DNA of 64,000 bases from Pilasporangium apinafurcum (GCA_001600495.1 BCKE01000064.1:53385-117384), one strand, 5' to 3'; counted from the first letter of the stretch, positions 44,701 to 54,984 are shown. The notes: generated by a model from the letters alone, not told the origin. Translations and numbers: made by a program.

Positions 44701-47700
44701 AGCTTGGCTTCGAGGCATGCCGCAAGTTGTGCATTATCTTGTACAGGTACGTAATTTCCGAAGGATGAGCTCTCATAGTCAGCATCTTCACCAGCAGTAG
44801 AGGAAGTGATACCATTCAAGAAGCCAGCACAGATCAAAGGCGTTGTAAAGAGGTCAGCTTGATCTTCTTCTAGGTGCTTTTTTGTTTGTTCAACAGCCAT
44901 TTCAGTAAACCGCTGGACTTCGCTTGATGTTGCCATTCGGTCACTGAACACGCGAAAACACTCGTGCAGCCACAACCGACAAAACAGAAGCGAATTCTTC
45001 AAATATGATTCGGGACGCGCCATTAAAAGACCTTGGAACAATGAACTCAGTTCCCGCATGCTGAAAACATAATGAAATTTTGTTGCTGTGGGCAGGAAAT
45101 TATTCCGTACATCGCAATAAAGATCAATAGATGCGGCCACAAGCGCAGGAGCAAGTTTCTTTATGCTGTCAGCGAAATTCTGCAAGTGTTGACTCAAAAG
45201 TGTCATGTAAATGGTCGTTAGATCTTGCTTCGATGGCATATTCACACACAGCGTCGAAAAATGACGTTGGAGGCGCGGATTGATTGTAAACGATCCTGCT
45301 TTGTGATTCATGCAGCTCAAAAATTGAACCTCCTGGATAGTTTTCTTCACTGTCAAATCCTGGCGGTCGTACCATGTACCATAATCCATGTGCTGTCGCA
45401 GCAAAGCGAGAGCAGTCTGCGTTCCGTATTTTTCTGGCGCAGGCATATTCAAATCATCAAGGAAGTAGACAAGCTTTCGGTTCTGCAGCGGCCCATATAC
45501 GCGTCCAGACCGTTTCTCAACGTACTGTTCCAGACGCAGTTGTAGCTGGCGAGCGTCCATGTAATGATGCATATTGACATGTGCAAACGTGAACTCATCA
45601 TCCAGATTCTTCAGATGCTCATTTGCAAGTGATGACTTTCCAGACCCACTGCAACCAACTAGGAGAACAGGGTGTGTTCGACCCAGAAATACATCCATGA
45701 GAAAATGCAGTCGGGTCGATTCAACAGTTGGCACTGTTAACGCATAAAATGGAACATCGACGATTGACATTGGTGCTGGGAGCTTATCACTCCAAAGTAC
45801 GAGCTCGTTGCGCATTATGTCGTAATGCAAATCAAACAGATTCGCTGTTGCATTTAGTAGTGATATCGCGCTATTCATGTCGGTGCCGCTACTTCCTGAG
45901 GTTGACCCTGCTGTTGAGGTTGAGAATCTGTATTTGGCAATTAATCTGAACTGAGACGAAAATATTCTGCGTTGGTCATTGGCTTTATCTCCATCAAGAG
46001 AGCCACCAAAGGCCCACAATGCACAAAAGATAAATGCATTTTCCAGCACATCTTGAGTTTTCTCTTGTTCGCTCACGAGACATAACAGACCATCAAGCAT
46101 CCGACAGAGCATTTCCACCATTGCAACAGGAACGATAGAAACGACAGACTGTAATTTTGATTCTCGAAGTATCACAAACATGGCATCAACATACTTTGAA
46201 AACAGACCGGGAAGCACCGCCGCTTCATTTGGACTATCGCGTTGTTGCACCCAAGAATCAACAAATGGGTACCACCCAATGTCGGTATCGTTCACGTATA
46301 TAATGCCAGCACGCGATACAGTCGCCGGAGTTGCATTCGCCAGAGACGATATCTCAAATATTAGTCGCATGGATTTGGATAATGGGATCCGTTCATTGGA
46401 TACTAGTGTAAGTACTTTGTTATCGTCCATCACAGTATTCATGCTTTCAATCCACACTGCATCGATGTCACCATCCAGAACCACCCACTTATACGTTTGA
46501 GACTCATGATACGGGGCAATGTCCTTCGACATGTTGCGCATTATGGAGGATAATACTCCATCTTTCCAGTCATTATCCAGAGTCATATATCCATAGAGTT
46601 CATCAACCGTGATCGCTTTGGGATTCACATTTTCAAATACCGTCACAGCTTTGCTCATATGCTCGTGAATGTCTGCATTGACTACATTATGGCACGCAGC
46701 GAGGGTGTTCCAAATCGTACTTTTACCACAACCAGCAGGACCAATAAGCATCACGCTGTGGCGAACCTTCAACACCTCATTATACTCTATGACTTTCTTG
46801 ATAAATGCTTCTTCTGGTTGTAATTTCAGCTGTGTACAAACTCTGGTACAAATATTTTTAAGGGCATTATTACTCATTCGTGGAAGCTCTTGGTTAGGAA
46901 ATAAATCGTTAAGTAACCCAAGAAAGACAGGATAATCGGTCGGAAGCATTTTCGGAGCGTTGAAATCGCGTAGTACTTGCATGAGCACGACTTCTTCGGA
47001 AAACATTGCTTTTTCTCGACGTAGAGAACCTGCGACCAGTAGTACTGATTTTACTGCACGTAATCCCCAATCATAATGCTTCTGCTTAGACAACAACTCG
47101 CTGCTGAGATCGTAAAGTGTCACGAACTTTACCGATAGTATGCGTGCCTTAAGAAAACCTTCTGCCATCAGCATGTTCTCGCAGATTGGTTGTAGGTCGG
47201 GTTTGATCATAGCGCAAGATCGGAAGAGCGCCTTAAGATTCTCTGGAAGCTCTGCACGACCGGCGTATCCCGGATTCATCGTAATGAAAAAGCCAACAGT
47301 GGGTACAAGAGCAATGGTTTTACCGAAGAAGTCACATGTACCAGTTCGGGGCATAGTTAATGGAGCAGATGATCCAGCGCCACTGTCTTGACCGCTTGAC
47401 GTTGCTGACCCATCTGTGCCTGTAGCTGATGTGGAAGCACGTTGGGTCGTTGCCATGAGCACTGAAGCATCAAGTACAGTCTTCACCTGTGTTGCCACAA
47501 CGGAAAGAACTTCCACTGAAATGCGGTTGAACTCATCAAAACAACCCCAAGCTCCTGTTTGAGCGAGTCCTCGAAAAATATCGGCCATGGTTTTATAGTT
47601 CATCTGGTCGCTACAGTTGAAAACGTAGCATTGAAGTCCCAACCCACGTGCTAGATCCTTTGTTGTCTCCGTCTTTCCTGTTCCGGCTGGACCAGCAGGT

Positions 47701-50700
47701 GCACCACCCAGACAAAGTCGCAGCGCGGTGGTCAGTGTCACATAGCAACGATCCGTGAGCGGAGTTATCACAAGGCGGCCACAGTTTCCCGTGTACTCGT
47801 AACTATAAAACGATTGGAAGTCACAGATCTTGATGTGCACTTCTTTTTTCTGTCCTGTACTCGTTGTGATGGCCGCTGTATAAAAACGCAACTGAGATTG
47901 CCACTGGAAATCAAGCGAGCTATTAACCTTCTTCGTTATCAGTGATTGCACGACATCTCGTGCATGGACATCAACAGTAATGAGCGTGATAATCTTTTGT
48001 CGATCCAGAGCTTTTAGCTCTCCTTGCACCAACTTAATGAGCTCTTCCAAACGTACTGTGGAGACGTCACCATATTTCTTGATCGCATCCTCAGTACCAT
48101 TTTCAAACTCTTCCAAAGCTGCCTCGACCTCTTCCGTCCATATAATTTGGCTACCGAGCAGTGCTACTTGGGCAGGATAATCAAATATCCATGTATGACG
48201 GGCACAATCTATTCCCCACAAGGCGCTACTCTCCACAGCATCAAAAATCTTCTGGCGCAATGTATCCTGCATCACCGTGACCAAATCATTAAACCAATTT
48301 TCCACCGTTCCGTGAATCAAATGCGAGTCCATGAACACCACCACTTCTCCCTCTTTTGAAATCATTGCCATCGCCAAGTATCTTTCTAGGACTCCAGAGG
48401 ATGAAGACGACCTAGATAATGTCCTTTTCCTCTCTCCAGAAGTAGAAGCTCCACTAGTATTTGGTTGGATGTTACTGTCCGATGCGGGGTGTACCACCTC
48501 AAAGTCAAATGACTGGATTCCGTCAAAACAATTACCAAAATGCGGCTGAATCTTTGGCGGGCAATTACCGTTCGATAATATTTCCAATAATGAGGCATTA
48601 GAAACAAAGTAGAACCGAGGGAAGACATCCTTTTTTCCATCCAAATATTGATTTAGAGCCTTTTGACACATCTCTAACTCAGCTTGAAGATCTCGTAAAA
48701 ATTGCTCTCTCCCATCTCGTTGACAGCATGCAACCAACACCGAGGGACAAAGCTGAGCATCGTGAAAGAGTTCCTTCATTTCCTCATCAACGTGCTGAAA
48801 GCGCTGGAAATCTGTAGGCAGTTGCCGTTGAAGATCCCCAGTCGAGCTGAGGAAAATGGATTCCAGGCTACACCACTGTCGTTGCAGGGCAATCCAGAGC
48901 TTCAAGATGATGTCAACATTCCCAAGCCTCAGTTGCCACTCAAAAACTTTGTCCTTGAAATAAGTCACGAATTTACCCATTCCAGCCATATTTTGTAGTT
49001 GAAGTTGATGCTCTTCTAAACACTCAATGATGGCAGTTGGAGGTTTGAGAATAAGGATATCACCAGCATCTTGCAAATCTGAAGAAAGCGACACTGTCGA
49101 ATTGCCTGACGGTTGCAAACCGGAGCCAGAGTTACGACGCACAAATTTTGACGCAGTTTGAACGCTGCCAGCGGTCTTGTATGGAACAAATTCGAGTTGA
49201 AATGCGTTCCATGATGTTTCTATAGCATGCAATTGTTGCTCGATTTTGAACTCTCGACTGGCCATTTCCACTAATTCAGTAACTTCGTTTACAAAGCGAA
49301 AGAGCTCCAGTTTTAACACTTCCTCAAACCGTAAAAGACTTTTTCCGCCAATATTAGATCCGCTTACGCTGAAGGGTCCAGATGCATGAGCAGCAATGGT
49401 AGAAGGATTGTCAGTACCCATATCGAAGTGCTTCCGTGTGAGCACCATTAAGCTCTTCCAGTGACGCTCTCTCATGACAGGAGAGTGTAAATGTTTTACT
49501 AACGGTAAAGTGACGGCCATTTGACGCAGTTTTTGTTCCAAATACTGATAAATTGGCCAATCTTTGATCACCCTTGTCGATGGAAAAAGCAAATGCCTTT
49601 GCCGTTCAATTTCATCTACCTCTTCCATCAATTGCTCGGTGTTCAACTCGTCCCAAAGCAACGGCTGCCAATTGTACACATATACTGCATCCAACATCGC
49701 CACAAGGTCCCAAAGATGCTTCAGAGTAATGAAATCTGCACGCAACCCACTTAGAAGGTCCTTTTTGCTGGAGGCAAGCTCAAACATGTCCTCTAGCTCT
49801 GCCAGTCGGGCAGCTTCCAGCTCAACTTGAACCAACTTGCCATGATATGCATCAATACTTCCATAAACATCAGCGATCGCTGGTCCAGAAGTTGGAGCAT
49901 AGATTGGTGCCGTAGTCAGGAACTCTTCTTTCATCTTGGCTAGTTGACGATGGAAATCAGCTATTTCCAATTTAACAGACTCAACCATATGGTTTTGCAG
50001 GGGCTGAATCAGTTCTTTCTTTTTAAAGGTTTTGTTCACCATATTTTCCCATCGCAAAGGTGCCTGGTCCAAAAAGGTGACGACATTTTCTTTCCCTACA
50101 TACGATAAATCGAGAGAAATGCCGTTTTGTTTTAAAACAGCGACGATCTCTTTTAATGGTGTGAAGTTGACGAGCAAATCTTCTCGCATTAAACGTCGAA
50201 CGTCACGAATATGATGCATACAATTCATAAGTCCCTGTTTTTCGAGATCAGGTTGCCGATTGTCAATTTCTTGATCGAGACCTGCATTCACGCGTTGCAT
50301 GAATGTATCCATCCACGACAATTGATTTACAACTCGATCATGAAGATACTGAGTAAACATATAAATCCACTTTGTTACCCACGTTGAAAGTGCTTGCTTG
50401 ATTGGGAGAGAATTAACCCGCACAAAGCCCACATCTTTGGCATGTTTCGACTCGGAAATCTCGTTCTGTAAGGACAAGAAGAACTGAATATTTTCTTCGA
50501 ATCGCTTCAAATTCAGAAGCTGAGCAGGCATAGGCGGAGGAGCCATGGATGAAGCAGTATTGGTGCTAAGTAACACTGGCTTTTTCGCTGCCCCAGTGGA
50601 CGAAGATGATGTAGATGTTCCTGTGGAAGAAATTTGTAGATGGTCTGAACTGACAATTGTTCCACCTGCCAGCTGCTCTGGATACGGCCTCCAAGCTGTG

Positions 50701-53700
50701 CTGAGGAACTGTAGAAACATTTGAGGTAAATCTGTCGTCCAAAGATACTCATATTTAGTCAGTTCCTGACGATAGGCAGCGCAGGCCTTTTCATTTTTAT
50801 CAAGATAACCGGAAATGTCTGCAATTAAGTGTTGGACCTGAACATTTTCCCGCAGTTCCTTCAAATAAGATCCTTCGGAGCTATCCAGTCGCTTAAAAGT
50901 TGTGGAGCACCCAAGAATGGCTTCCACGTACCGCATCACAAGATCCCGCAGACCATTTTTGGCACTTGTAGTCTGGATCGTCGGAAAATACACAATATCT
51001 TTCCCATACAAATCTAATTCAACTTCTAAGAGAGCTGAAATATCTTCGCTCTCAATTTGTTTCGGATCCAGTTGGTCTCGTAAATGCCCCAGCGATTGCA
51101 AAACAACCCGCGTTAAGCCGTCTTCAACCATTCCACTCACGTAGTCCACGTAGGCCCGCCAATCTGGACTTCCCTGGGAAACTCGCAAATATTTTAAAGT
51201 GTCTTTCAATAGACGGTGAATTTCGTTCCCACCTTCTTTGATCATATGGTACTTTTGTTGACACATTTCCCGTTGCAGCTGTTCAAATTCATCCACGGAC
51301 ATTGTTTTACTTTTCCGTTCAAAAAGTAATGGAGGTGCATTCCACGACTCTAGTAGTTCCATTACACGTGCCTGTTGCGCTTTCATTTGGCTCAGTAACG
51401 TGTTCGCCTCGTTCACATCAGTCAGTGATTCTTTCAAAAAAACGTCGATACCATGTGACTTCCAGTTTAGAGCCTTGATTCCTTTATTCAACGCCTGATC
51501 CATACGGTCCAGGTAATTCTTTACCAGTGGTTTTTCGACAGATAACAGAGTAGAATGAATAGAGTTATACATATCGACAATCAGTTCCAAATTTCCTGTC
51601 TGCCGTCGAAATACCTCTGCACGTTTGTAAATTGTTAGAGCATCTTCTGGAATCTCCAGTCCAAGCAATAAGAAGTATTTGACCTCACGGAGTAATTGGA
51701 CGAGAGCAGCGTCAAAATTTACAAAAAGAGTCCCCATCGGTGGCGAGCCAGTTGACTGTGATGTATTTGGTGGTTGTAGCTGATTTCCCTGTGGAGATGT
51801 CACAACCGATATAATCGGTAGCTCGCCGTTATTGCCTCCATTACTAACAACTTCACGACGAATCAGTGGTAACTTCAGCTTGGCGTTCGATGATGTTTCA
51901 ATGGAGACACTCCATTGTTTCACCATTTGAACTTCATACTCTTGTAACATTGCCATTACATTCGTGTACATCTTGATTGCTTCTTTTGAATCGTCACGCT
52001 CCAATACAATTCGGGGAGAAATTTGCTTTAATTTCTTCATTGGAAAGCGAATCCGCTCGGCAAGACCACGACACCACGTCACCGCACCTGCAAACGGAGG
52101 AAGATTCGGCGGTATCGGTGGCTTCTCTCGGTTCTCAACAAATATTTGTTGGACGACATGCAGATCCTCTGCGTAAGATGCAATGAGAGCAGTATGTTTG
52201 CGCTCCAATTCGTTCTTTATGATCTGCCGATCTAACAACTCTTCGAAGCAATCCAAGCATTTAAACCTCCCTGTAATTGTCTTGGCATCATCAAAAGCTT
52301 GGTTGATCACAGATGCCAAGCGGCGCTCCAGCTCTTTATTCTTGGAACGAAAGGTGTAAAAATCATCCTCAAAATGTTTCGCATCCAGGTCCATTAGATC
52401 GTAATGCACATTCTTCATTTGTGACTGTGTCTCTTGGAAATCTGCATAGATCTGATGTACACTCGCAGTCAATGTTTTGCCTTTGGTTCCGCCAATTTCC
52501 ATGGCAGCGAGTTTCCGAAATTGAGAGATTGTCTGCGTGAGCTCCAAAACATCATGACAACGCTCTAGAAATGCATCCAAACGAATAAAGAGTGCATTGT
52601 TCTGAATCCGCCAAGGGTTGCTCGGGACTTCAACCACCGATTTGGCTTTATAATCGAAATAAACGCTCTTAAAATTTGCGCATACCTGCAATGATACAGT
52701 TAGCATTGAGCTTGCTTGCTCCAGTTCTTCGTTATCGATGAGCTCAAAGAGCTTCTTCCCATTAACATACGCAGTTGCCTTACGAATGATCTCATTACAG
52801 ATCTGACGAATAAGCACAACTAATCGTGCAGGCGTGTTATAAAAACGACTGCATTTCCACACGAGTAAGATGGAGTGGCAAATCGGGCGGAATAAGTCCT
52901 TGATTTCTGGAAATTCCTCCGTGGGATGAGTCGATAACTGTTCAAACCATTTTGCCAGCGGCTGGAGGAAGTGACTATTGTCATTCGCTTCCGCACGAGC
53001 AAGGAACACTTCCTTGCATAGCTTTGCAAAGGGGACGTTGTACGTACTCTTCGATGCATCTAGACACTGCAGCACCTTGCGAATGTTATCTGACTGCAAC
53101 TGTGCAAACACAGAGTTGAGGTTCTTCGCCTTTGCCGCCCAAAACCGGAGCTCTTCCATAGGTCCTACATGCACACCCTGCTGTTTTTTGCTGAGCATCG
53201 ACTCTGGATCTTGCTTTAATATGTTTTTGATCTGCTTCGTCCACGTGATGAGACAACCTTCCAGTCCATGGACTTGGTCTTTCACGAGCACAGGAGGGGA
53301 AGAAGCAGTCACTATAGAAGATGCTGCTCCTTTGGGAGAGAGCAATGCCGATGAAGCGCTATGCTCCGTCAAGATTTGATCCCATGGTAAAGGCAAACAT
53401 GTGGCGCCATTCGTTTGCCCCACTGTGATCTGTAGACTGGAGAAGAACCCGTGAATGTTGCTGATCATTGACGTTGTGACCATCTCTGGCCACATGCGCT
53501 GGTTTCGTGGATTACCGATCAAAGGAATGTAGATCTCGCGCAGCAGCAATTCCAATGACTCGAGTGCATTTTGCTCCAATGTCCCTGTCAGAATCTCTTC
53601 GTGAAATTTATCAAAACTCACGGGTGCTTTCGTGGTTTTGATCATGTACAGCACGCAAGTGTTAGCATGCTCAAACAATCGTGGTGGTGGCACTGCGTAG

Positions 53701-53966
53701 ACCTCAATATTACCACTGTTTTCCATTCCACGGTCTGTAAAGACCAGCAATCGTGCATCACCCACGTGAAGGAAATCAAAAAGCATGGTCGCGACATTGT
53801 CAGACGCGAAGCGTTTGTTCAACTTGTCCAATTTCACCGCCGGAAACGTACGCAGCACCAACCGACGCATGAACTCAACGCGCGGGTCGTCCTTCGGTGC
53901 TCCTTGGGGCGTTGTAGAGGCAGTTGTTGTTGCTGCCATATTGTTTGATGCGCGCTCGGTCTCCAT
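38793..53966 (-). CDS. axonemal outer-arm dynein heavy chain, beta type (DNAH9/11/17-like)
   Basis: A 15,174-bp single-exon gene for 5057 residues, from the ATG at 53966. The tail (1-~1450) and linker precede a six-AAA+ motor: P-loops AAA1 GPAGTGKTE (~2092), AAA2 GPAGCGKST (~2409), AAA3 GCSGSGKSS (~2770), AAA4 GVGGSGKQS (~3128). The antiparallel coiled-coil stalk and microtubule-binding tip lie at ~3350-3660. The C-terminal domain ends with NLHIYECPVYKTQQRGPTYV. AAA1 NCSDQMNYKT and the CFDEFNRISVEVLSVVATQV block fit axonemal dyneins; overall similarity is best to beta/DNAH9-11-17. Lineage-specific low-complexity insertions occur in AAA1 (~2180), after AAA5 begins (~3725-3800) and in the C-terminal region (Gly/Ser run, ~4622-4660). 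It drives flagellar beating in zoospores. Longer than the usual ~4500 residues because of those insertions and an extended tail. Confidence 0.95.
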   Translation of the reverse strand: METERASNNMAATTTASTTPQGAPKDDPRVEFMRRLVLRTFPAVKLDKLNKRFASDNVATMLFDFLHVGDARLLVFTDRGMENSGNIEVYAVPPPRLFEHANTCVLYMIKTTKAPVSFDKFHEEILTGTLEQNALESLELLLREIYIPLIGNPRNQRMWPEMVTTSMISNIHGFFSSLQITVGQTNGATCLPLPWDQILTEHSASSALLSPKGAASSIVTASSPPVLVKDQVHGLEGCLITWTKQIKNILKQDPESMLSKKQQGVHVGPMEELRFWAAKAKNLNSVFAQLQSDNIRKVLQCLDASKSTYNVPFAKLCKEVFLARAEANDNSHFLQPLAKWFEQLSTHPTEEFPEIKDLFRPICHSILLVWKCSRFYNTPARLVVLIRQICNEIIRKATAYVNGKKLFELIDNEELEQASSMLTVSLQVCANFKSVYFDYKAKSVVEVPSNPWRIQNNALFIRLDAFLERCHDVLELTQTISQFRKLAAMEIGGTKGKTLTASVHQIYADFQETQSQMKNVHYDLMDLDAKHFEDDFYTFRSKNKELERRLASVINQAFDDAKTITGRFKCLDCFEELLDRQIIKNELERKHTALIASYAEDLHVVQQIFVENREKPPIPPNLPPFAGAVTWCRGLAERIRFPMKKLKQISPRIVLERDDSKEAIKMYTNVMAMLQEYEVQMVKQWSVSIETSSNAKLKLPLIRREVVSNGGNNGELPIISVVTSPQGNQLQPPNTSQSTGSPPMGTLFVNFDAALVQLLREVKYFLLLGLEIPEDALTIYKRAEVFRRQTGNLELIVDMYNSIHSTLLSVEKPLVKNYLDRMDQALNKGIKALNWKSHGIDVFLKESLTDVNEANTLLSQMKAQQARVMELLESWNAPPLLFERKSKTMSVDEFEQLQREMCQQKYHMIKEGGNEIHRLLKDTLKYLRVSQGSPDWRAYVDYVSGMVEDGLTRVVLQSLGHLRDQLDPKQIESEDISALLEVELDLYGKDIVYFPTIQTTSAKNGLRDLVMRYVEAILGCSTTFKRLDSSEGSYLKELRENVQVQHLIADISGYLDKNEKACAAYRQELTKYEYLWTTDLPQMFLQFLSTAWRPYPEQLAGGTIVSSDHLQISSTGTSTSSSSTGAAKKPVLLSTNTASSMAPPPMPAQLLNLKRFEENIQFFLSLQNEISESKHAKDVGFVRVNSLPIKQALSTWVTKWIYMFTQYLHDRVVNQLSWMDTFMQRVNAGLDQEIDNRQPDLEKQGLMNCMHHIRDVRRLMREDLLVNFTPLKEIVAVLKQNGISLDLSYVGKENVVTFLDQAPLRWENMVNKTFKKKELIQPLQNHMVESVKLEIADFHRQLAKMKEEFLTTAPIYAPTSGPAIADVYGSIDAYHGKLVQVELEAARLAELEDMFELASSKKDLLSGLRADFITLKHLWDLVAMLDAVYVYNWQPLLWDELNTEQLMEEVDEIERQRHLLFPSTRVIKDWPIYQYLEQKLRQMAVTLPLVKHLHSPVMRERHWKSLMVLTRKHFDMGTDNPSTIAAHASGPFSVSGSNIGGKSLLRFEEVLKLELFRFVNEVTELVEMASREFKIEQQLHAIETSWNAFQLEFVPYKTAGSVQTASKFVRRNSGSGLQPSGNSTVSLSSDLQDAGDILILKPPTAIIECLEEHQLQLQNMAGMGKFVTYFKDKVFEWQLRLGNVDIILKLWIALQRQWCSLESIFLSSTGDLQRQLPTDFQRFQHVDEEMKELFHDAQLCPSVLVACCQRDGREQFLRDLQAELEMCQKALNQYLDGKKDVFPRFYFVSNASLLEILSNGNCPPKIQPHFGNCFDGIQSFDFEVVHPASDSNIQPNTSGASTSGERKRTLSRSSSSSGVLERYLAMAMISKEGEVVVFMDSHLIHGTVENWFNDLVTVMQDTLRQKIFDAVESSALWGIDCARHTWIFDYPAQVALLGSQIIWTEEVEAALEEFENGTEDAIKKYGDVSTVRLEELIKLVQGELKALDRQKIITLITVDVHARDVVQSLITKKVNSSLDFQWQSQLRFYTAAITTSTGQKKEVHIKICDFQSFYSYEYTGNCGRLVITPLTDRCYVTLTTALRLCLGGAPAGPAGTGKTETTKDLARGLGLQCYVFNCSDQMNYKTMADIFRGLAQTGAWGCFDEFNRISVEVLSVVATQVKTVLDASVLMATTQRASTSATGTDGSATSSGQDSGAGSSAPLTMPRTGTCDFFGKTIALVPTVGFFITMNPGYAGRAELPENLKALFRSCAMIKPDLQPICENMLMAEGFLKARILSVKFVTLYDLSSELLSKQKHYDWGLRAVKSVLLVAGSLRREKAMFSEEVVLMQVLRDFNAPKMLPTDYPVFLGLLNDLFPNQELPRMSNNALKNICTRVCTQLKLQPEEAFIKKVIEYNEVLKVRHSVMLIGPAGCGKSTIWNTLAACHNVVNADIHEHMSKAVTVFENVNPKAITVDELYGYMTLDNDWKDGVLSSIMRNMSKDIAPYHESQTYKWVVLDGDIDAVWIESMNTVMDDNKVLTLVSNERIPLSKSMRLIFEISSLANATPATVSRAGIIYVNDTDIGWYPFVDSWVQQRDSPNEAAVLPGLFSKYVDAMFVILRESKLQSVVSIVPVAMVEMLCRMLDGLLCLVSEQEKTQDVLENAFIFCALWAFGGSLDGDKANDQRRIFSSQFRLIAKYRFSTSTAGSTSGSSGTDMNSAISLLNATANLFDLHYDIMRNELVLWSDKLPAPMSIVDVPFYALTVPTVESTRLHFLMDVFLGRTHPVLLVGCSGSGKSSLANEHLKNLDDEFTFAHVNMHHYMDARQLQLRLEQYVEKRSGRVYGPLQNRKLVYFLDDLNMPAPEKYGTQTALALLRQHMDYGTWYDRQDLTVKKTIQEVQFLSCMNHKAGSFTINPRLQRHFSTLCVNMPSKQDLTTIYMTLLSQHLQNFADSIKKLAPALVAASIDLYCDVRNNFLPTATKFHYVFSMRELSSLFQGLLMARPESYLKNSLLFCRLWLHECFRVFSDRMATSSEVQRFTEMAVEQTKKHLEEDQADLFTTPLICAGFLNGITSSTAGEDADYESSSFGNYVPVQDNAQLAACLEAKLKEYNENHPVMNLVLFDQALEHVTRIVRILSNPRGNALLIGVGGSGKQSLSRLAAFVCGYTLHSLSMSSSPSYGMSELKEDLKSIYRLAGVRPAKPIVLLITDSQITDDHFLVPLNDLLTSGNVAGLFSGEEMDAMTGSLRLEAKSKGIPDTKEQLQDFFYDRVRSNLHVIMAFSPVGIDFRVRCRNFPSLVSCCTMDWFHPWPKEALIDVSLEFLRDVDLSTQAIQENVCHHMAEMHLSVTNASAMYVKSYGRYNYVTPTSFLELIRFYRLLLSSKRAAQTLKIKRLEVGLATLKKTAMNVAELQDELKKTMKKVDERKRATDLLLEQMGKQRGDAELKQCRADEERAKAAKAAEIASTIEAQASVELAIAKPALDAAQQAVNCLNKASLTELKSMGKPPAGVEKVTAAVLMMLKNETKNFSWDNAKKMMAKVDVFKQQLEQYDKENIPPDIVARVEPLINEDPNFNYEKMKSKSLAAANLCVWVINIIAFHHVYVRVKPLMDTLEEAKQTKIQADVELAAVQKLVAEVEAQLNTLQKSFREATNEKAKVEAEAHACQERLSLAERLVNGLSSENNRWSHEIDALRIGENALIGDSLLAAGFVSYIGPFNASFRAQLWKHTWLPDLLTREIPISIPGNRNEGVTSTRNLGGPSPSDVGEDSGSATVLSVESTLMRNDIANDATATSLHDLESNENADSDGVVDPIDMLSNASMIAQWMNEGLPADRISIENGCIITSCERWPLLVDPQLQGIMWLRARNLQQQQEAHQLSLGIGIDASTRTEEKKTEAKEQDNSSLLILHLSQKNWMKSLKAAITNGQSVIIENLGEVVDSSLEPVLMRQVYRKGRNWFLHFAAEEIEVDPRFRLYLQTKLPNPHYRPEILAYCTLIDFSVTERGLEDQLLANVVNLEQPDLEKQKQQLQQEFNGYQIQLLHLENLLLERLSNAPDDILSDVPLVEGLEKTKLTANEVALAVVKGKETEKEINLAREVYRPVANEASMLYFLMGQLCKVNHMYRYSLESFMTFFYVAMNKVPRTASQTDSTDEVQAQSRVFLSSSSYASAFERVPVLKETLRWTMYSMVSRGLFEEHKLLFLTQLVLLLLRRGVIGANSGYNEENARFLLQGPKLVGPANTIPWLNESQWQSLQALITLEPFERFVADLEESEVRFKEWYNSPYPETEKLPLDWRDLDKSAPFLKLLVVKCMRPDRLIPAVSNFVSMTLPNGSEYLNCDSQLNSFAILKKAIKESTPWTPMYFILSPGADVVADVDKLATHDQERIKGVDYHNVALGQGQENIAMAILQRSVENGHWIILNNVHLMPRWMVELDKWLEQLSKSGKTMAHTMPTTNMSNIDESEGSGPVGRSNSIVANSGGLHPGFRLFITSDPSTNIPIGVLERSIKLTNEPPTGLKANVKRAFCCFNKTQIDELEPRTRCILFAMCYFHSLMLERKKFGTQGFNMMYPFAASDLIASSTVLKNYMENAPARVPWQDLRYLFGEIMYGGHIVNEFDRLVAATYLNYFLRDELLEELSMVPYSDESSSGGKSGNDSGGGSGGGGDSGGAAGGSGGGGGDSIGSGAHRRDFLTPKLSFGFDRILEHIDHTLVNDTPTAFGLHPNAEVAYRTEHGERLVQTILLLTKRDDDHNEEANGNKSSGENTSDSMQMVAEGVLQDILESYRDFRFDVHELFFKSSELASAASSDGGRKGGGRSASTATALAMAAAEEMDPYQNVLLQECERMNYLLSEMTTSLLELELGFRGEITLTEAMERLQECLFYDRIPPSWEKVAYPSRRSLGPWLANLQQRIDQLQEWSTQAPDLPLVVWFPGLFNPQSFLTATLQTSAQKNSLELDKLSVMTDITKRSLEMIDAPSRDGQYIHGLALEGARWDMGNGTLENSFPKEMYVLMPVLNCRAVLTTRKETSSSSTSTNLHIYECPVYKTQQRGPTYVFTAQLRTKALPSKWILAGVALLLEVV
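39985..40080 (-). repeat. Gly/Ser-coding low-complexity insertion in the dynein gene
   Basis: Imperfect GGY/AGY codon repeat (GGGSGGGGDSGGAAGGSGGG) within the dynein C-terminal domain. Probably a flexible surface loop. Confidence 0.85.
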
Positions 53967-54984
53967 CTTCAATCCACCAAGATCAACTCACGCAAAGACG
54001 GGAAACATGCACTTTGACGATGATGGCAACTCAATCCAAACAATTAAAACAGCAGCAAACAAACCAATACCTCGACAACCAACGCATGTGTACGTTGGTC
54101 GGGAATTCCGATAATAAACTATTTATGCCTAGCGTCAAAGACTTGTCTCCCCTCTGTTGATCGACCCTTCACGAAGGGTCCGCCTGCCTCCAATTCCATC
54201 TTCATCAAGTGCAAACGCGGCAAACTGCAACAGAGAACTTTGTCATATTCCAGAAAGCGACGCTATGTACTTGTATCAATTTAACCGAATTCCAAAAGGC
54301 GATGATAACCAATTAACACGGTAAATTTTTACCGTGATTATATATTACTGCAGTAAGGCAATATCCAAGTTGCACTAGAGTTGCCCGTAAAGTTGCCCGC
54401 CTATTTCGCAAATTGATATAGAAAACAAAAAAGGAATTGTTCCATGTTCCATATATCAATTGCTACTATATTTAGCAGCAACTGACTCGAACCATTCGAG
54501 CAGAGCCGATATACGCACGCACATATACACACACACGTACACATACACTCTTTCATGGTGAGCACTTCGTCGTTCGCGTCACGTTGGCAGTTGATGTTCG
54601 ATTGGAAGGCAATCGCTCCCACAACCCCGCCACATTCATATTCCAAAAATCGATTTAATATCGTATAAAAGCACATTTAACGGTGTATTTACCTCTTCCT
54701 CTACGATTTGCTTAAATGATAAAAGTAACTTTAAATGTGTTGTGAGACTAGTATTATACCTTAATTTGGTAAATCTTGGTTGATTTGTTATCGTAGTAAG
54801 CCCCTGCCCTAGAGGCACGAAAGGAAACATGTGCGCCACTAACTGGAAGAGGCGCGACACGGAGCAACAAAAAGGAAAAAGAAGAAAATAACAAAGCGCT
54901 GGCCAACGTCGTTGCTACTGCTTCTTCATTTTGCCTCTTGACGCCTATTGTACCTCCGCTGTTCCCTGTTCTGCTTGCTCTCTA
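53967..54984. promoter_or_regulatory. 1-kb divergent upstream region (dynein / coiled-coil gene)
   Basis: No gene recognised. It contains a short CA/TA-rich tract at 54515-54550. Promoters of both flanking genes must lie here. Confidence 0.35.
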
